Assembly (NCBI GenBank): GCA_019925795.1
Contig: CM034300.1
Coordinates: forward strand, 75,991,021 to 76,055,020
Reading direction: 5' to 3'
Origin: Dendrobium chrysotoxum
Lineage: Eukaryota; Streptophyta; Magnoliopsida; Asparagales; Orchidaceae
DNA: 64,000 nucleotides
The notes under the pieces are model-generated. The model was not told the DNA's origin and did not search any database. It worked only from the letters and a program-made list of their open reading frames with translations. The position numbers and the translations under genes were made by a program. Positions 1-12,220 of the stretch are shown here, piece by piece; position 1 is the first letter of the stretch; each line of letters starts with the position of its first letter.

Positions 1-600
1 CGACGGAGTTCCGGCGGTGTTCCGGCGGTGGTCGAGGAGGAGCTATTCCCTCCTAGGCTTCTCTTCTCTTCTTCTTCTTTTCTTCTCTTCTTCTTCTTTT
101 CTTCTCTTCTTGGCTTGGGTCCCCTCTTAAGAGAAATGAGGGGCTATTTATAGTTTTTCTGGAGTGGCATAGCCCGTAAATAGATGAAGGATCATGGGCA
201 AATAAGGAGTGATCCGGATGAACGGTCGATATTGAATCCATTGATCATGAACCGTTTATTGAGCATTTGAAGGTCTTAATGGTATCAGAATTCTACGATC
301 TTGGGCTCGTTGGATTCGTCTCGTCGAGCCGCTCGATTCGACTATAAGCTCGTCAAAATCGGAGACCATTTGGTAACTCAAATAACTGTTTGATGCTTCC
401 AACAGCGCTTCGGGTACTTGATTTGGACTCGTTTGAGCTCGGATTGAGTCGAATTTGGTGTTGTTGGATTCGTATTTCCGAGACGCTCAGTTCGACTATA
501 AGCTTGCTGAAATCGGAGTTTAAATGGTCTCCGAATTAATTTTTGAAGTTTCCGACTTGAGTTTTTCCTCGAGATTCGTGCCCGATCAAGATAATTTTTT
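1..600. repeat. Repeat-like sequence with a diverged internal direct repeat
   Basis: No gene is seen. About 55 bases around 310-365 recur in diverged form around 467-523; both contain TTGGATTCGT, TTCGACTATAAGCT and AAATCGGAG. A long CTT-rich tract lies at 57-115. The composition and repetition suggest part of an LTR retrotransposon that continues left of the window, but no LTR boundary, primer-binding site or protein domain is visible, so the class is not assigned. Confidence 0.35.
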
Positions 601-3016
601 GGCGATATATCAACAGTATTATAATAGTAATTTACTTATTCAGCTTATGTTTAGTTCCATGATCCACTGATTGATAGCATGTTTTAGTGAAGATTGAAAT
701 CTTCATGGATCGCTTTAGATTTTATGAAGATGATAAAAATCTAAAACTTTCCCTTATTCTTTTGCAATATAATAATAGAATTATTACTTGTTTATATTTA
801 GATGATGGTGATGTGAACTTGATAATAATGACTTTCTTTCATACTAATAATAGTAGCATAATAGTTTTCAAAAATAGAAAACTTCCCATAAATTGATGAT
901 GATTATATTCTTTCAATAAATGGATGTTATGCCTAATATTGTTTATATATTTGTATTATGGTGATTAATTCATTGCGTGAACATAACTCTATATACTAAA
1001 TACCTCAAAACTCTTATTATATTAACAAGTTAGGCTCCTATTGCAAAATATAAGATGTATACCATAACCTTCTTATTTTGCATCACTTCCTCTCCTAATA
1101 AAATTCAAGTTAAATTATAACTATTGTGATCTCTTCATCGCCATGCAAGTGTAAGGCAAATTATACAATTAAAATGTTATTTAGTTAAATACTTTCTATC
1201 CTCGATTTCCAACTCAACTTGGATTAGTTAATTTTACTTGAGACTAGCTAACTCTTCTTAAGAGTCACATAATCTTCTTATTATATAAGTAATTCACTTA
1301 GATAATAAAGAAGTAATTCATTTAGATAACTCTTAAAGTGCTTCACTTCTATTATTAACATACTCAACTACCTAAGTGTTATCCTCTTAAATAATGATTG
1401 CGTACATCTAAACAGATGCACATCAGTCAACATGTAGGGCACTTCTCACCCTTTAATCACCATGTTGCATATAATAATTGATATATGACACTTAATCCTT
1501 TATGCCTGACACTCAAACCTATTTCTGACTACTTGATGTACAATTTCATAAATATATGAATTTATATTTTTATTGCCATTGGATCCTCTCTCCGCCTCTC
1601 TTTCTCTCTCTCTCTCCCCCTCAGAGGACCTTGATAAAATTATTTATATTTTTATTTTTTTTAGTTTTTTTATGTATGCATTTTTTTTTTTGAAATAATA
1701 GAAGACAACTAAAATGAGGCTTACGTAGTGTATGTAGGCCCCAAGACTAAACCACTTTTACTTTATCTTTGACTTTTTTTTTTCTCTTCCTACTTAGTGC
1801 TTTCTTGTTTTGATCATTATCAATGCTTGAGTATCATTTCATTTTATAGTTTTAAAATTTCAAATAGTTATAGTTTAGGCACTCTTCATTTATGCTTTTT
1901 TCAAATCTAATAGTTGATTGATGATGTGTAGTAGAGAAGAGGATTTCAAAAAGGAAGATAATTAGCCAAGTTAAGATACTTCTTGATGGTTCAAAAAGGA
2001 AGATAATTTGTCAAGCTAAGATACTTCTTGATGGGGGGATAAATAGCAAGGAGAAAACATTAAGAGATAATGAGATATTCATCTCACTACCATTAGAACA
2101 ATTTCAACAATAAAAAAAATATATAATCATCTATCTTGATTGTAATGATAAGAAATACAACTTAGTTGGATAAAATATTTTAAAGTTGAATTTATAAGTC
2201 TCAACTAGGGACTCTTTTTTTCTTTAAAATTCTAAATGAAGCCTGCTTATAGTGAGGAGGATGAGATAGGGTATTCCAATTTATGGTGACATATTAGCAC
2301 ATGATGATGGGGAATGAAGTTTTCGAGGAAAAATACATGTGTATCAAGTTGGATGGACAATGAAGTACACATGTTAAGATCATGTTAGGTGGCAAGACTA
2401 TCACTTGTTAGGTTATGTGTATAGAAAGCTACTTGGGGCGAAATAGAAGTGTTTGTTGTTAGACTATAACAAATTATATGCATGTGCATGTTTAAGTAAA
2501 CAGAATTGGTCATGTGACAGGCTATTAGTTAATAAGCGTGGTTAATCCCACATATTATGGTGATCATATGATAGATAAGCTAGTTATTAGGCCATTATAT
2601 TGATTATCCAAGCACTGATAAATAATTGAGCTAGTCAACGATAATGGACAAGACATGGGTAAGCTTGATAGCAAGGAGACAAAGAGAAGGCTTCTCATTC
2701 AATATGAGTTTGTTGGTCAAGTTAGTGTTCGATAGGATGTTGTGGGCTAAGTTGAGGAAAACCAAGTAGTTACAGGTGGATTAATAAGGCCCTAATGATT
2801 GCCATGACTTGGATTTTTCTTCATGACACATGAATGTGTTAAAGTGAAACTAGCAAGTTAAAGTTTTATGTTTGATTGGCTAGACACGACAAGCCTTCCT
2901 TATAGTACCCTGCTTTTTTTAATTATAATATAAGTATTGAGAGCCAAAGAATTCATATTGTTCTTATGGCAAAGTGATTAGATGTCGCTCATTCTCAATG
3001 GCTATGAGCCTTCTTA
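601..3016. other. Unassigned AT-rich non-coding DNA with a 45-bp tandem duplication
   Basis: No convincing coding region or complete transposon is seen. The only clear structure is a two-copy tandem duplication of 45 bases at 1945-1989 and 1990-2034; both units contain TCAAAAAGGAAGATAAT and AAGATACTTCTTGATGG. Short T and CT tracts occur around 1590-1690. The open frame at 687-896 has no recognisable domain. Confidence 0.5.
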
Positions 3017-3276
3017 AGATACTAACATTTAAGTGAGTCTAATGCAATGAGTAGAGATTCCACATGGCTCCATCACATAGCGATCATCAATATGCCACAT
3101 TATTCTTAGTGACCATTCATATTTAAAGACCTTTGTTATAGCTACAAGATACTAACATTTAAGTAAGTCCAACGCCATGAGTAGAGATTCCACATGGCTC
3201 CATCACAGAGCAATCATCAATATGCCTCATTATTCTTAGTGACCATTCATATTTAATGACCTTCATTATAGCTACA
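3017..3276. repeat. Two-copy tandem duplication, 130-bp unit
   Basis: Units at 3017-3146 and 3147-3276 are nearly identical. Both begin AGATACTAACATTTAAGT and contain GAGTAGAGATTCCACATGG and TTAGTGACCATTCATATTTA. The few differences are substitutions, so the duplication is fairly young. No coding content is seen. Confidence 0.85.
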
Positions 3277-3583
3277 ATATTAGACTTAAGTAATTTTTAG
3301 TCAATTCATTGACCACACATGACTTAAAAAGGCAAGCCCAAGGTTGATATCTTGAAATATGATTCAAATCAATTCAAATTACAATACGCACATATATATA
3401 ATTAGATTAATATATGTATTTATCATAATATATTTTTCACCGTCCATGATAATATTTTCATTGCTAAAATTTAGAATAAGTAAATGTAATAATTTATCTA
3501 CTCTTAAAATTAATGATTTAAATATGTGAAGGATGGTGAATGATGTGAGAGGGTAAATGCCAATATCCTTCTAAATAGATAAT

Positions 3584-3584
3584 A

Positions 3585-3678
<94 letters not shown>
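3584..3678. repeat. Compound microsatellite (AC)n(TA)n
   Basis: About nine AC repeats at 3584-3602 run directly into an AT repeat at 3603-3678. The minus-strand open frame across it, rich in Ile-Tyr and Cys-Val, is a product of the repeat and not a gene. Confidence 0.95.
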
Positions 3679-3682
<4 letters not shown>

Positions 3683-3859
3683 ATTTTGACTTGAATTAAA
3701 ACTAAATTTTAACAACAAAAAAAACATGTAATTATGCATAAATAATTTTGATTCAATTCGAATGAGTGGTTGACCTAGGATCAATATGTGATCCTCACAT
3801 CTTAGATTTGAGAGAAATCCTCTTATATAATAGTTCATAAAACTAAAGCATGACAATTA

Positions 3860-3973
3860 AGACTTTGTTTGGGATTGCTTTCTTATTGCTTCTTAAAACA
3901 GCTTTTTAGTACTAAATTTTTTTTACAAGAAAGCTGCTTTAAGAAGCAGCAAAAAAGTTGTCCCAAACGAAGC
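3860..3973. mobile_element. Tourist-like palindromic MITE
   Basis: This 114-bp element is flanked by TTA on both sides (3857-3859 and 3974-3976). Its left end reads GACTTTGTTTGGGATTGC; the right end read in reverse is GCTTCGTTTGGGACAAC. The two halves form a long imperfect hairpin around GCTTCTTAAAACAGC. TTA duplication and this GGCTTCGTTTGGGA-type terminus recur at 22151, 36150, 46712, 46945 and 47134, so it belongs to a local family of probable PIF/Harbinger-type MITEs. Confidence 0.7.
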
Positions 3974-3976
3974 TTA

Positions 3977-4854
3977 AGTTCAATATTATGAAAATTTTGC
4001 CTTCCTAAATGTGCGATAAATTAAATCTCCCTCTATTCCTTCAAAGTCCAATTTCGCCATTTACTTGGACTAATTTTGATTTTCGAGAGAACCAATTATT
4101 TTAAGTCAAGCCAACTCTACCCAAATTAAAATTTGAATTCGAGTCAATTTTCAATTAAATTTAGCTAAAAAAATTTTAATTCTTGTTAAACTTGACTCAT
4201 TCAAATTCACCATGATGCCATGCTTATTAGTCTCCCATCCAAAAAATTAATATAAGTTATCATAAACTTTACATGACAATATAAGTTTTTATTATTTTAA
4301 TGCACATGCTTATAACATAGGAGAATTATTTTTAAATATAAGAATAAAGTTTTTTTAGTTTATGAGATATTCCTTTTATGGTATAATCAATTAATTAGCA
4401 AGGTACATAATATGAATTAATATAATAAAAAATGATGCAGTAATATTTAAAACTAAGATGATGCATACATAAATATAAATATTTTTTATATAAAAGTATG
4501 TTGGCTAATTAGTATAAATATACCCAACTCATAAACCCTCCAAAAAGTGTACTTGTGATTTTTTATTTCAAATTATTCATATTTATAAATTTAATTATAT
4601 TTAAAATAATTATGCATGGGTAAATTGTTAAGAATTTGATCAAACTAAAAAAATGATATAAAATAAAAAAATTTAAGGATTTATATATTTAAAATATAAA
4701 TATCAGTATATGATAAAAAATCAGTGAAAGTTAAAAAACTAATTTGTCATACATATTTGTATTATTGACCTTTTGGTGTTTGTCGATCATAAAAGATGAT
4801 GAGATAATGATGCAGCCAACAGCCAATAACAAATGCTCCATACCAACCTACAGC
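3977..4854. other. AT-rich non-coding DNA upstream of the kinase gene
   Basis: Very AT-rich sequence with no gene, clear repeat or transposon end that I can support. It precedes the purine-rich leader of the histidine kinase gene. Confidence 0.5.
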
Positions 4855-5435
4855 GCATAGAGGGAGGGAGTCACATTATAGAAAGCAAGAGAGAGAGAAC
4901 GAGAACAAAAGGAGCGAGGTGGAGTGCGGGAGAGAGAGAGAAAGGGAGGTTTCCTCTTTCCTCCGCTTCGTATATCTGTAGTTTAGCTTTTCTCTTTTAC
5001 CTTCCGTGATCAATGTTCCTGCCCCAGATTGAGGAAAAAAACTAACTCGGCTTCTCTGCTATTTAACTTATTATTGGCTTCTCTACTATTCTTTGGAAAG
5101 TCCAAAAAAGGTATAATTTTGATGAGTTGTAGGGGCTGAACAGAGATAACGAGGGGAGAGGGAGAGCAAGAGGGTGAAGAGTTATTCAAAAATCCAAAGA
5201 AAGGCAGTGCCATCCTTTTCTGCCCCCCTCTGAGGGAATTCCTGTGGCTTCTGTGCCCACTGTGGAGTGGGTTCTCTAAAAGGTGTGGTCTTGATGATTT
5301 ATTTGGCTGAAGGCATAAAAGAAACATGGAGAGTAGGGAATAGTTAGAAGGATTAGCTCAGGGAAGCTTTCACCGCTACAGTGTTCTTCTTCCCCCTTCT
5401 TATGATAAACCAAAAAAGTCTTTCTTGCAGGTTTT
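4855..5435 (+). promoter_or_regulatory. Probable promoter-proximal region and 5' leader of the histidine kinase gene
   Basis: A shift from AT-rich DNA to purine-rich sequence (repeated GAGAGA, 4885-4950) followed by CT-rich sequence marks a likely transcribed leader. TTTCTTGCAG at 5421-5430, five bases before the ATG, resembles a splice acceptor, so a leader intron ending there is possible; GTATAATT near 5109 could be its donor. The transcription start is not identifiable by eye. Full-length cDNA would settle it. Confidence 0.4.
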
Positions 5436-5810
5436 ATGAAGTGGGTTTCTTCAGCAAGTTTCTCTTTGATGAGTTCTTCGGGGTTTGCCGGCTTCTTCTT
5501 CTATATTTCTCAGATATTTGTGGTTAGCATGGTGCGGAGTAAGAGTTTATGTTCTAATGGAGTTGGAAGATCAAAGGCATGTGGTGGGTTTGGAAGGTGG
5601 AGGGTGAGGTTACTGCCTCTATTGGTTTTTGGTTGTATTGTTGGATCCTTATGGGTTTTCTTCGAAGTTCAAAAAGACGGGATTTTGAGATGGGAGGAGA
5701 AGGTTATTAGGGTTTTGTGGGAAGAAAAGATTCAACTTTTTCGGGAGCAGTTCAATCTCAGCAAGAGCAAGCTTCAGTCTATGGCCATGTTCTTCTCCTC
5801 AGCAGATCAG
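5436..5810 (+). CDS. HK2: Cytokinin receptor histidine kinase, exon 1 (N-terminal membrane module)
   Basis: First coding exon, 375 nt, residues 1-125, ending in phase 0 at CAG|GTATTG. It joins exon 2 at 14913 (copy 1) or 28961 (copy 2). The product has a hydrophobic stretch at about residues 18-34, then GRWRVR and a strong membrane helix, then a basic/acidic linker and QFNLS...SSADQ. AHK2-type receptors carry an N-terminal membrane extension absent from AHK4, and its end matches the ...SDSDQ seen at the same place in Arabidopsis AHK2. The ATG is the first in frame after a possible leader-intron acceptor; in-frame Met12 and Met32 are alternatives. The exon layout closely mirrors exon 2 (see findings). 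A 9.1-kb, transposon-filled intron follows. Confidence 0.85.
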
Positions 5811-8800
5811 GTATTGGTTCCAAGTTTTAAGCGATTTCAACTTATTTGAAACTGAAAAAGAGTCTGCTTATTATTGATTCGGTCGATTTATTTCGGTTTC
5901 CTTGAGATGATGCTCTTGTGCCGCAAGTTTTCTTTAGCTTGTTATTAAACGCTATTAGTTTGAAGTAGATATGGGAGTTGGTACTTGGTACCTATCTATC
6001 ATTGTTTTTTTCTTGGATTCTTCCTTCCTCCTTTTGTTTATTGCGATTTGACCGCAAAGGCTTGTTCTCCCTTTCTATCATTGTCTGTTTTTGGTCTAAA
6101 TTAATGGTAGAAGTCTTCTATGTTTGTATGAATCATATATTTTTGTCCAACAACGACAAAGATTTACACAAGCTGCTTTGCATTTTCGTGTTATGGGCAT
6201 AAGGCCTGCTTAATGAGGGGGAAGCTCGTGGGGACCATGTAGTTTGTTTGGTTTCTTCCATTCAGCAGTAACTTATTACAACAAGCACGTGTCTATGATT
6301 TTAAGTTATATGTCCTTTTGCTAATCGGTTCCCTGTAGATGCTGTGGAAAAATGGGACACACAATTGGGTCTATTCGGACTTTCTTGCTTGTGGGTTGAT
6401 GAGGGTCTATTCTTGTTTTGTCTTCCTTCTCGTCGTTTCCAGCTCAAATGTTGAAGTATCGTGTGTTACCTTTTGCCTAATGATTAAGCGGGTCTTAGGT
6501 GACTTGCACAAACCCCTAATGGAATGAACGCCGGTCATCAATGAAGCTTAATGGGAGAATCACAATGATATGAGAACCCGTTAACACAAATGGATTGTTA
6601 CCATGTTGCAATGTGAGGCTTGCTGCATGTTTGAGATGTTTCTATGGAGACTAAACAAGTAAGGAGATCAGTAATGTAGAGAGGCCAGTCAGGTAGAAAT
6701 CCTGCTTGTCAAGGCATGTTAGTTCATTATTCTCTGTACACACAAGAAGTTTTCTGCTTGTCTTTATCATTTGCAAGCAAAACCTTTGTGCTTTTTCATC
6801 ATTTTTAAGATTGGGATGAGTTAGGGGGTTGCTTGGATTTGTACATTACTTAACTGAGCCTTCTTCGTTCTTTAGCAAGGGCAAGGTGTTGTTTGTACAA
6901 GTCCAAGTTAGTAAGTTTAATATTTTAGGTTGAATCATGTTTTAATTCAGTTTTCTATTGAACTCTTTGCTGATGAAGTGATCACTTTCGACAGTTCTTC
7001 CATGTGGCACTTGTGGTGTGGGTCACCTTCATCTAAGTTTTGGATTTGCCAAAAATTGTAACAAAACTTTGGACCAGCCTCTGTGAAGCCGGCTTAAAGT
7101 GATTCTAAATTGGATGGATGAAAGACTTTGGAATCAATTAGAATTTTTTTATGACAAAAGTGATGTAGCTCCATCCTTTTAATGTGTTTATGCCAATAAG
7201 AGGATTGATTGAGTTTTCTTAATGTAGGAAACTCTTATCTATATTTTGCTTTCTACCTGTTTGCTACAAAAACCACAGTTTGTTATAGCACCTGTGATTA
7301 CTAAAATGGTTATGATCGCCGCTAGTTGATACTTTGCTAGAGTGCCTGTGGTTGTTAGAGTGTGTGTTGTTTTTGTAGTACCGGAGTGGAGAGGAAGAGA
7401 TAGAAAATCTTTTGTGAGAGTAAGAATTTATTTCTATTGTTGGAAACAATCTATTTATTTGCAAACTATGAATAATAATTAATTTAGAATTGACCTAATC
7501 TCATCCTACTAATTATTTAGGAATAACCTTATTTTTTTAAAACTAACTCTATAAAAGAAGAAAATTCAAATTAAAATTCAAAAGACAAACTCATCCAAAA
7601 CAAGTTCGAAATTCAAAAGTTATCTTCGTCATGATGTCCTTATGGCTATCCAACAGTCCAAATTTCTGCAACTTGACCTTGATAATCAAATATCCAATGG
7701 AAAATTTGTCTTTACCCATAAACTTTTGATAACTTGGTCTTTCTATCCATGCAACAGTCCATAACCTTTTGATAACCTTGATAATCTTTTATAGTACATT
7801 GTTTAAATAAGATCCTCCCAGATCTCAACTACTATTTTAGCTCATTTGCTCCTGCAAATGAGAGCATTTTCTGATATCTCTTAGTTGTGTTCTTTCTTTT
7901 CTTACTTATAGCCTTAGGCTTTTCTATTTTGCTGTGATGGTTCATCCTTTTGAACAAATCATGGATCAACAACTCAGATGATATTTTCTTCTGCTTTTCA
8001 TCATAAAATGAGCTTATAAACCCTTATTGAATCCCCGAGTCATGTGATCTTCTCCATCTGTGAAATAATATACTGACTAAATGCATAGTTTTATCCTCCC
8101 GTTATATGTTTAAATTTTGCTGTCTTCTATAGAAGATAGCATCCTCATCCCATAGATCTAGATCGCTTAGAATTACATGACATGCATCTAGTGAGCAATG
8201 TCATAAAGTATCTCATCAATAAAATCTTTCTAGTGATTATCTGATTGAAACCAACTCAAATAATAGAGTTAAATACTGATTATCTACTAACCCCACTTTG
8301 TCAAACAAAGCTATAAATGTAAGGTTCTTATCACTACATGATCCAAAATGGCATCTGCAATGGTAGATTTCATTTGAAACTTAAGGTGGAACAATTCTAC
8401 CCCAACTTCTTCACTGTATGTGCATGTAACATCAAGGATAATACAAATTCTACCTTTATCACATGTAGTAGTAATGATGGTCTCTTTCCTTTTGCCTTCT
8501 CATTTTGGACTTTTTTTCTTAAATAAATTTCATTAATTCTTAGGTTTGTGCCTTGGCATTTGGTAGTAACGACATAGTGACCTACTATCTTGCTTCTCTA
8601 CAGCTAAAGTTTAATCTTCTACTATTTTACAATTGTTTGCTTAGATTATTGTCCAATGAAAAGAGTCTTATTTCTTTCCTGGAGTGACATAGCTTTTGTG
8701 CGAGCTTCAAAGCTTTTAGGAACTAGAAAAGACTTCAATTTTAGGTGAAGGCTTTCATGAAGCCTTATTGCAAACATTATATTCATATTTAAATTTGTCA

Positions 8801-8982
8801 AGAATTTACTAGCATTTTTCCACTTTACTCACTAGAACAATTGATTATTCTGTACAAATTAACTTTAAACTTTTTTGTTGAACATTCTAGCAATAATTAT
8901 TAGCTACATTGTTATGGCAATGCATTTTAATTTTGAACAGATATCCAAACCTACTTGAGGAGCATAAGCTTTTATAATATTA
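5811..8982 (+). other. Intron 1 of the kinase gene, 5' part
   Basis: Donor GTATTG at 5811. The sequence is AT-rich with only short random open frames. A few phrases such as the Asn/His/Ser-rich reverse frame near 7300 show no domain. I see no complete transposon or RNA gene in this stretch. Confidence 0.6.
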
Positions 8983-10168
8983 GCATACTTGTCAATGGCG
9001 CAAAATGGGGCGCGCCATGGCGTACGGTGTGGCACAGCACACCTACGACGCCAGTTGGCCTGCGCCAGTTGCACTATGTGTGCGCAATAGTGTACGAAGC
9101 GCAATTTGAATTTTAGGGATTTTTAAATATAATTATAAATATTTTTAATATTTATATATTTTAATTTCTAAAACAATGTAATAATTAATTTTAAAATTAT
9201 TTAATATGATTAAAATAGTTTAGTTATATTTTATTAGACTTTATTTAGATTCTTCTGCCCTAACCCTCACGAACGAAGGCTGTTGTATCCCGAACGCTTT
9301 AATGCTCGCGAAGGAAGTGAGTTCGTTTGATTCCACCGCCCTCTCCTTCGTCTAATTCCGCTCCTTTGTCCGTCTGATTCTTCCTTCATGTGATTTCGTT
9401 GGTTTGATACGACCGCAGTTTAGTGTTCCTCCGTCTAATTCCGTCGCCCTCCTTTCTTTGTCTGGTTTCGCTGTCGTCTCCTTGGTTGCTAGTTACGACT
9501 CACAACACCTCGTTGTCGTCTCCTCGATGAAGGCTTCAAATTGGAAGTCACGAAGGAGGTTCATTGTAAGGTAACGATCTCCAATATGCTTCTTATTCCT
9601 TCAGTCGTATCTTTTAACCCATCATTGCTAAATCAACAATCTTTTTTCTTTCCAAATGTCAATAGTAATTCATAGGTATCTAAAGTGTAAATGTCATCCT
9701 GAACTTGGCCTTATGTGCCATTTCCAGAACGCATCTTCCCCATGGAATCTCTCAGAACTCTTATCAATCATTGTGTCTCTTCCTGTAAAGTTAACTTAGT
9801 TTTTTCCATTAAATTTCGATCCAAGCAGGCTTTTGGGAAGTAGCAATCATGTTATTGTCAGCAGGCAAGTAGGATTTGAATGGTGCTTTCTATTTTTTCG
9901 GTTTGGGGAATGGTATTGCAATTATTTTAGTAGAAATTTTTGACGAACTTGAAGCTCACTTTAATGGTTAGACTTTGGACCATAAACATATTCAACCAAG
10001 CCTTACTCAATTTGATTGATACTCTAAAATAGAATACATATAATGATTTGTATAATTATTTTTTATTTTGTGCCGTGTTCAAAACGGCATACGCCGCGCC
10101 GTGCGCTATGCGCCATAGCTCCACTAGGAACTTTGCATCGTGATGCGTCATTCCTCGTTGACAAGTAT
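8983..10168. mobile_element. Non-autonomous DNA transposon with inverted ends and near-perfect 8-bp duplication
   Basis: The left end GCATACTTGTCAA (8983) is matched inverted at the right by TTGACAAGTAT (to about 10168). The flanks TAATATTA (8975-8982) and GAATATTA (10169-10176) differ at one of eight bases, which suggests a hAT-type target duplication. Both ends carry GC-rich subterminal sequence with repeated GGCGC/GCGCC, while the middle (9240-9560) is a C/T-rich block unlike its surroundings. No transposase frame is seen. A Mutator-like element is the alternative, since its duplication would be 9-11 bp. Confidence 0.55.
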
Positions 10169-10176
10169 GAATATTA

Positions 10177-10696
10177 ATAATCTTAGCATCAACAATAATT
10201 TTTAAAACTATATTTCTATCTCGAATTCTATTATTTTTTACAACATTATCTTTTGAACTTTTATCTATAATCACATCTACACCATTTTTCTAGTACGAAT
10301 CCTACCAGAATGCCATAGTTTAAATTCTAAACTATTAATCTCCTTAACCATCTTTCCAACCCATTTAGTTTCCTGAATGTAAAGAATATTTATCTTCCTA
10401 TGAATCATAATATCTTTTCAATTTCATTAATTTGCTTGTAAAGGAACTTATATTCAAAGTTCTTATACTAATTCTAATTTCACGGACTAGCTTCTTTACT
10501 CACATCTGTCCATGATATGGGAAACCTTACCTATTTAACACTGCATATGGGCGACGGTGCAACAGCCCTTGCACACTTCTCGCTGTATTCAAGCCATACA
10601 GTGCGTCACTTCTAGGGAATACCCTAGTATTAACACAATATAGTAAATAGTTCATGTCATGATTATTTGATAAGTTTTACGCTGGTTATCGACAAT
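10177..10696. other. Unassigned intronic DNA
   Basis: No gene is seen. The stretch around 10330-10510 (minus strand) loosely resembles degenerate LINE 5' coding sequence, but the similarity is too weak for me to assign. Confidence 0.35.
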
Positions 10697-10704
10697 CTAA
10701 CGCA

Positions 10705-11330
10705 ACTAGGGATGAAACCGAGTTAAGCTGACTCGTGAGCTGGCTCGGGCTCAACTCGTTAATGAGCTCACGAGTCGAGCTTATCAAGCTCATGAGTAGA
10801 GCTCGAGCAGAACTTCAAGCTCGTTGTATAATCGAGCTTAAGTTCGATCCAACCAAAGCTCGGCTCGATTGCTCACGAGCCGGCTCGGATGCCTAGAGGG
10901 AACCCGAAATATAGGCGGGATTCGGGGCAAAATGTGAAATGTCGGGCTGGAACTTGAGATCGGATGCGGGACAGAGTTCGAACGCAGTCGGTCATGCGTC
11001 GCGGGAGTTTAGACTTCGGATGCTGAGGTCAGAGGGATAGAGGTCGGACGCTGTCACGAAGGGACGGCGGGCGTGCTGGGACGCGGATGCCTGGCTGAAC
11101 TCGAGCTCGGATGCTGGAGTCAGCGAGACAGAGCTCGGATGCGGGCACGGCGGGACGGCTAGAGCGGACGCAACGAAGCTCAAATGAGCCTCTCGATGAG
11201 CGCATTTGAATGGCACGAGCTGAGTTCGAGCTTGGCTTCTGAGCTCGACTCAAGTTCAAGCTCGAGATTTGGCTCGCGAGTCAAGCTCGAGTTAGGCCTG
11301 ACTCGAGCTCGACTCGACTCGTTTGCACCC
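10705..11330. mobile_element. hAT-type MITE, GAGCTCG-rich, with perfect 8-bp target duplication
   Basis: The element is bounded by CTAACGCA on both sides (10697-10704 and 11331-11338). Its ends are inverted: left CTAGGGATGAAACCGAG, right (reverse) GGGTGCAAACGAGTCGAG. This is the common plant hAT MITE terminus of TAGGGGTGCAAACGAG type. The 626-bp interior is unusually GC-rich and full of GAGCTCG/CGAGCTC motifs, which creates several overlapping Ser/Arg-rich spurious frames on both strands. Similar ends bound elements at 46036 and 25508. Confidence 0.75.
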
Positions 11331-11338
11331 CTAACGCA

Positions 11339-12220
11339 TCCCTTAACTTTTCTTATCCAGGATTTAGGACCGGGCAACGACAGTGTTGTTCTATAACATG
11401 TTCATTGATGTAAAAAAAAAAGGCCTGTAGTATTTGTGTTTCTAAGATTATTTTAAGAGACTTGTTGTGTACAAACATTTTTCTTTATATTAATGTAATA
11501 TGAAGTTATTATGACCTAACAATGTCTTTAAAATCAAGTCACGCTTTAGGTCATCCATTTGTTATATCCTGACATTTTTGGAGAAGGTTGTACCACCAAG
11601 GCCATGATTGAGACCATACAAAGACTCAATGGACATTGCAGTAAGTTTTGAGGTGATGAGCCACATATATTAAGATCAGGTTGTGATGAGTCACCATCTG
11701 CAAGATTTTAGTAGGTCACTCTACCATTGATAAGTTCTTTGCAGGATTGGTCATCGTCGAGGAGTTTAGGGTTAAACGCCGCATGAGATGTTCGTGTGAT
11801 AAGCCATTTATGATGAGATCTAAGCCCTATATGAGTGAACAAGTTTTGGTATGGAATTGGATTAAATTTGCATTTGAGTGCAAACTAATTCTAGTGTGGA
11901 CTTGATTACATCAAATTGAGGGCATTCAGTTTAGTTCAGGGGTCCCAAGGTCATGTCTAAATGAATAAAGTAGATATGGGAAGGGACATGGTAGTGTGGG
12001 GAAGGGGGGAGGGCTTATTGTGGCTATGACGATGGTGGTTGGTAGGTTACAACGCAAAAAACTTGACAACAACAAGATATGAGATGTTATTAATAATCTT
12101 TGATTGATGAGCCACAAATAATGAAATAGTCATGATGAGTCATGCTACTTGTTATGGGTAGGACATTAGACTAACCTGTCGTTGAGGATAGGCTTCCAAG
12201 TAGGAGTTTGAGTGAAATTA
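11339..12220. other. Unassigned intronic DNA with repeated GATGAGCCA/TGATGAGTCA phrases
   Basis: No gene is seen. Short phrases such as GATGAGCCACA and TGATGAGTCA recur irregularly (11650-12150), which hints at a decayed repeat, but no boundary is supported. Confidence 0.4.

Noticed and set aside
3518..3856. 112-residue minus-strand frame with Ile-Tyr and Cys-Val repeats
   Set aside because: It is the translation of the (AC)n(TA)n microsatellite.
10992..11396. Overlapping Ser/Arg/Leu-rich frames on both strands
   Set aside because: Produced by the GAGCTCG-rich MITE interior; low-complexity composition with no conserved motif.
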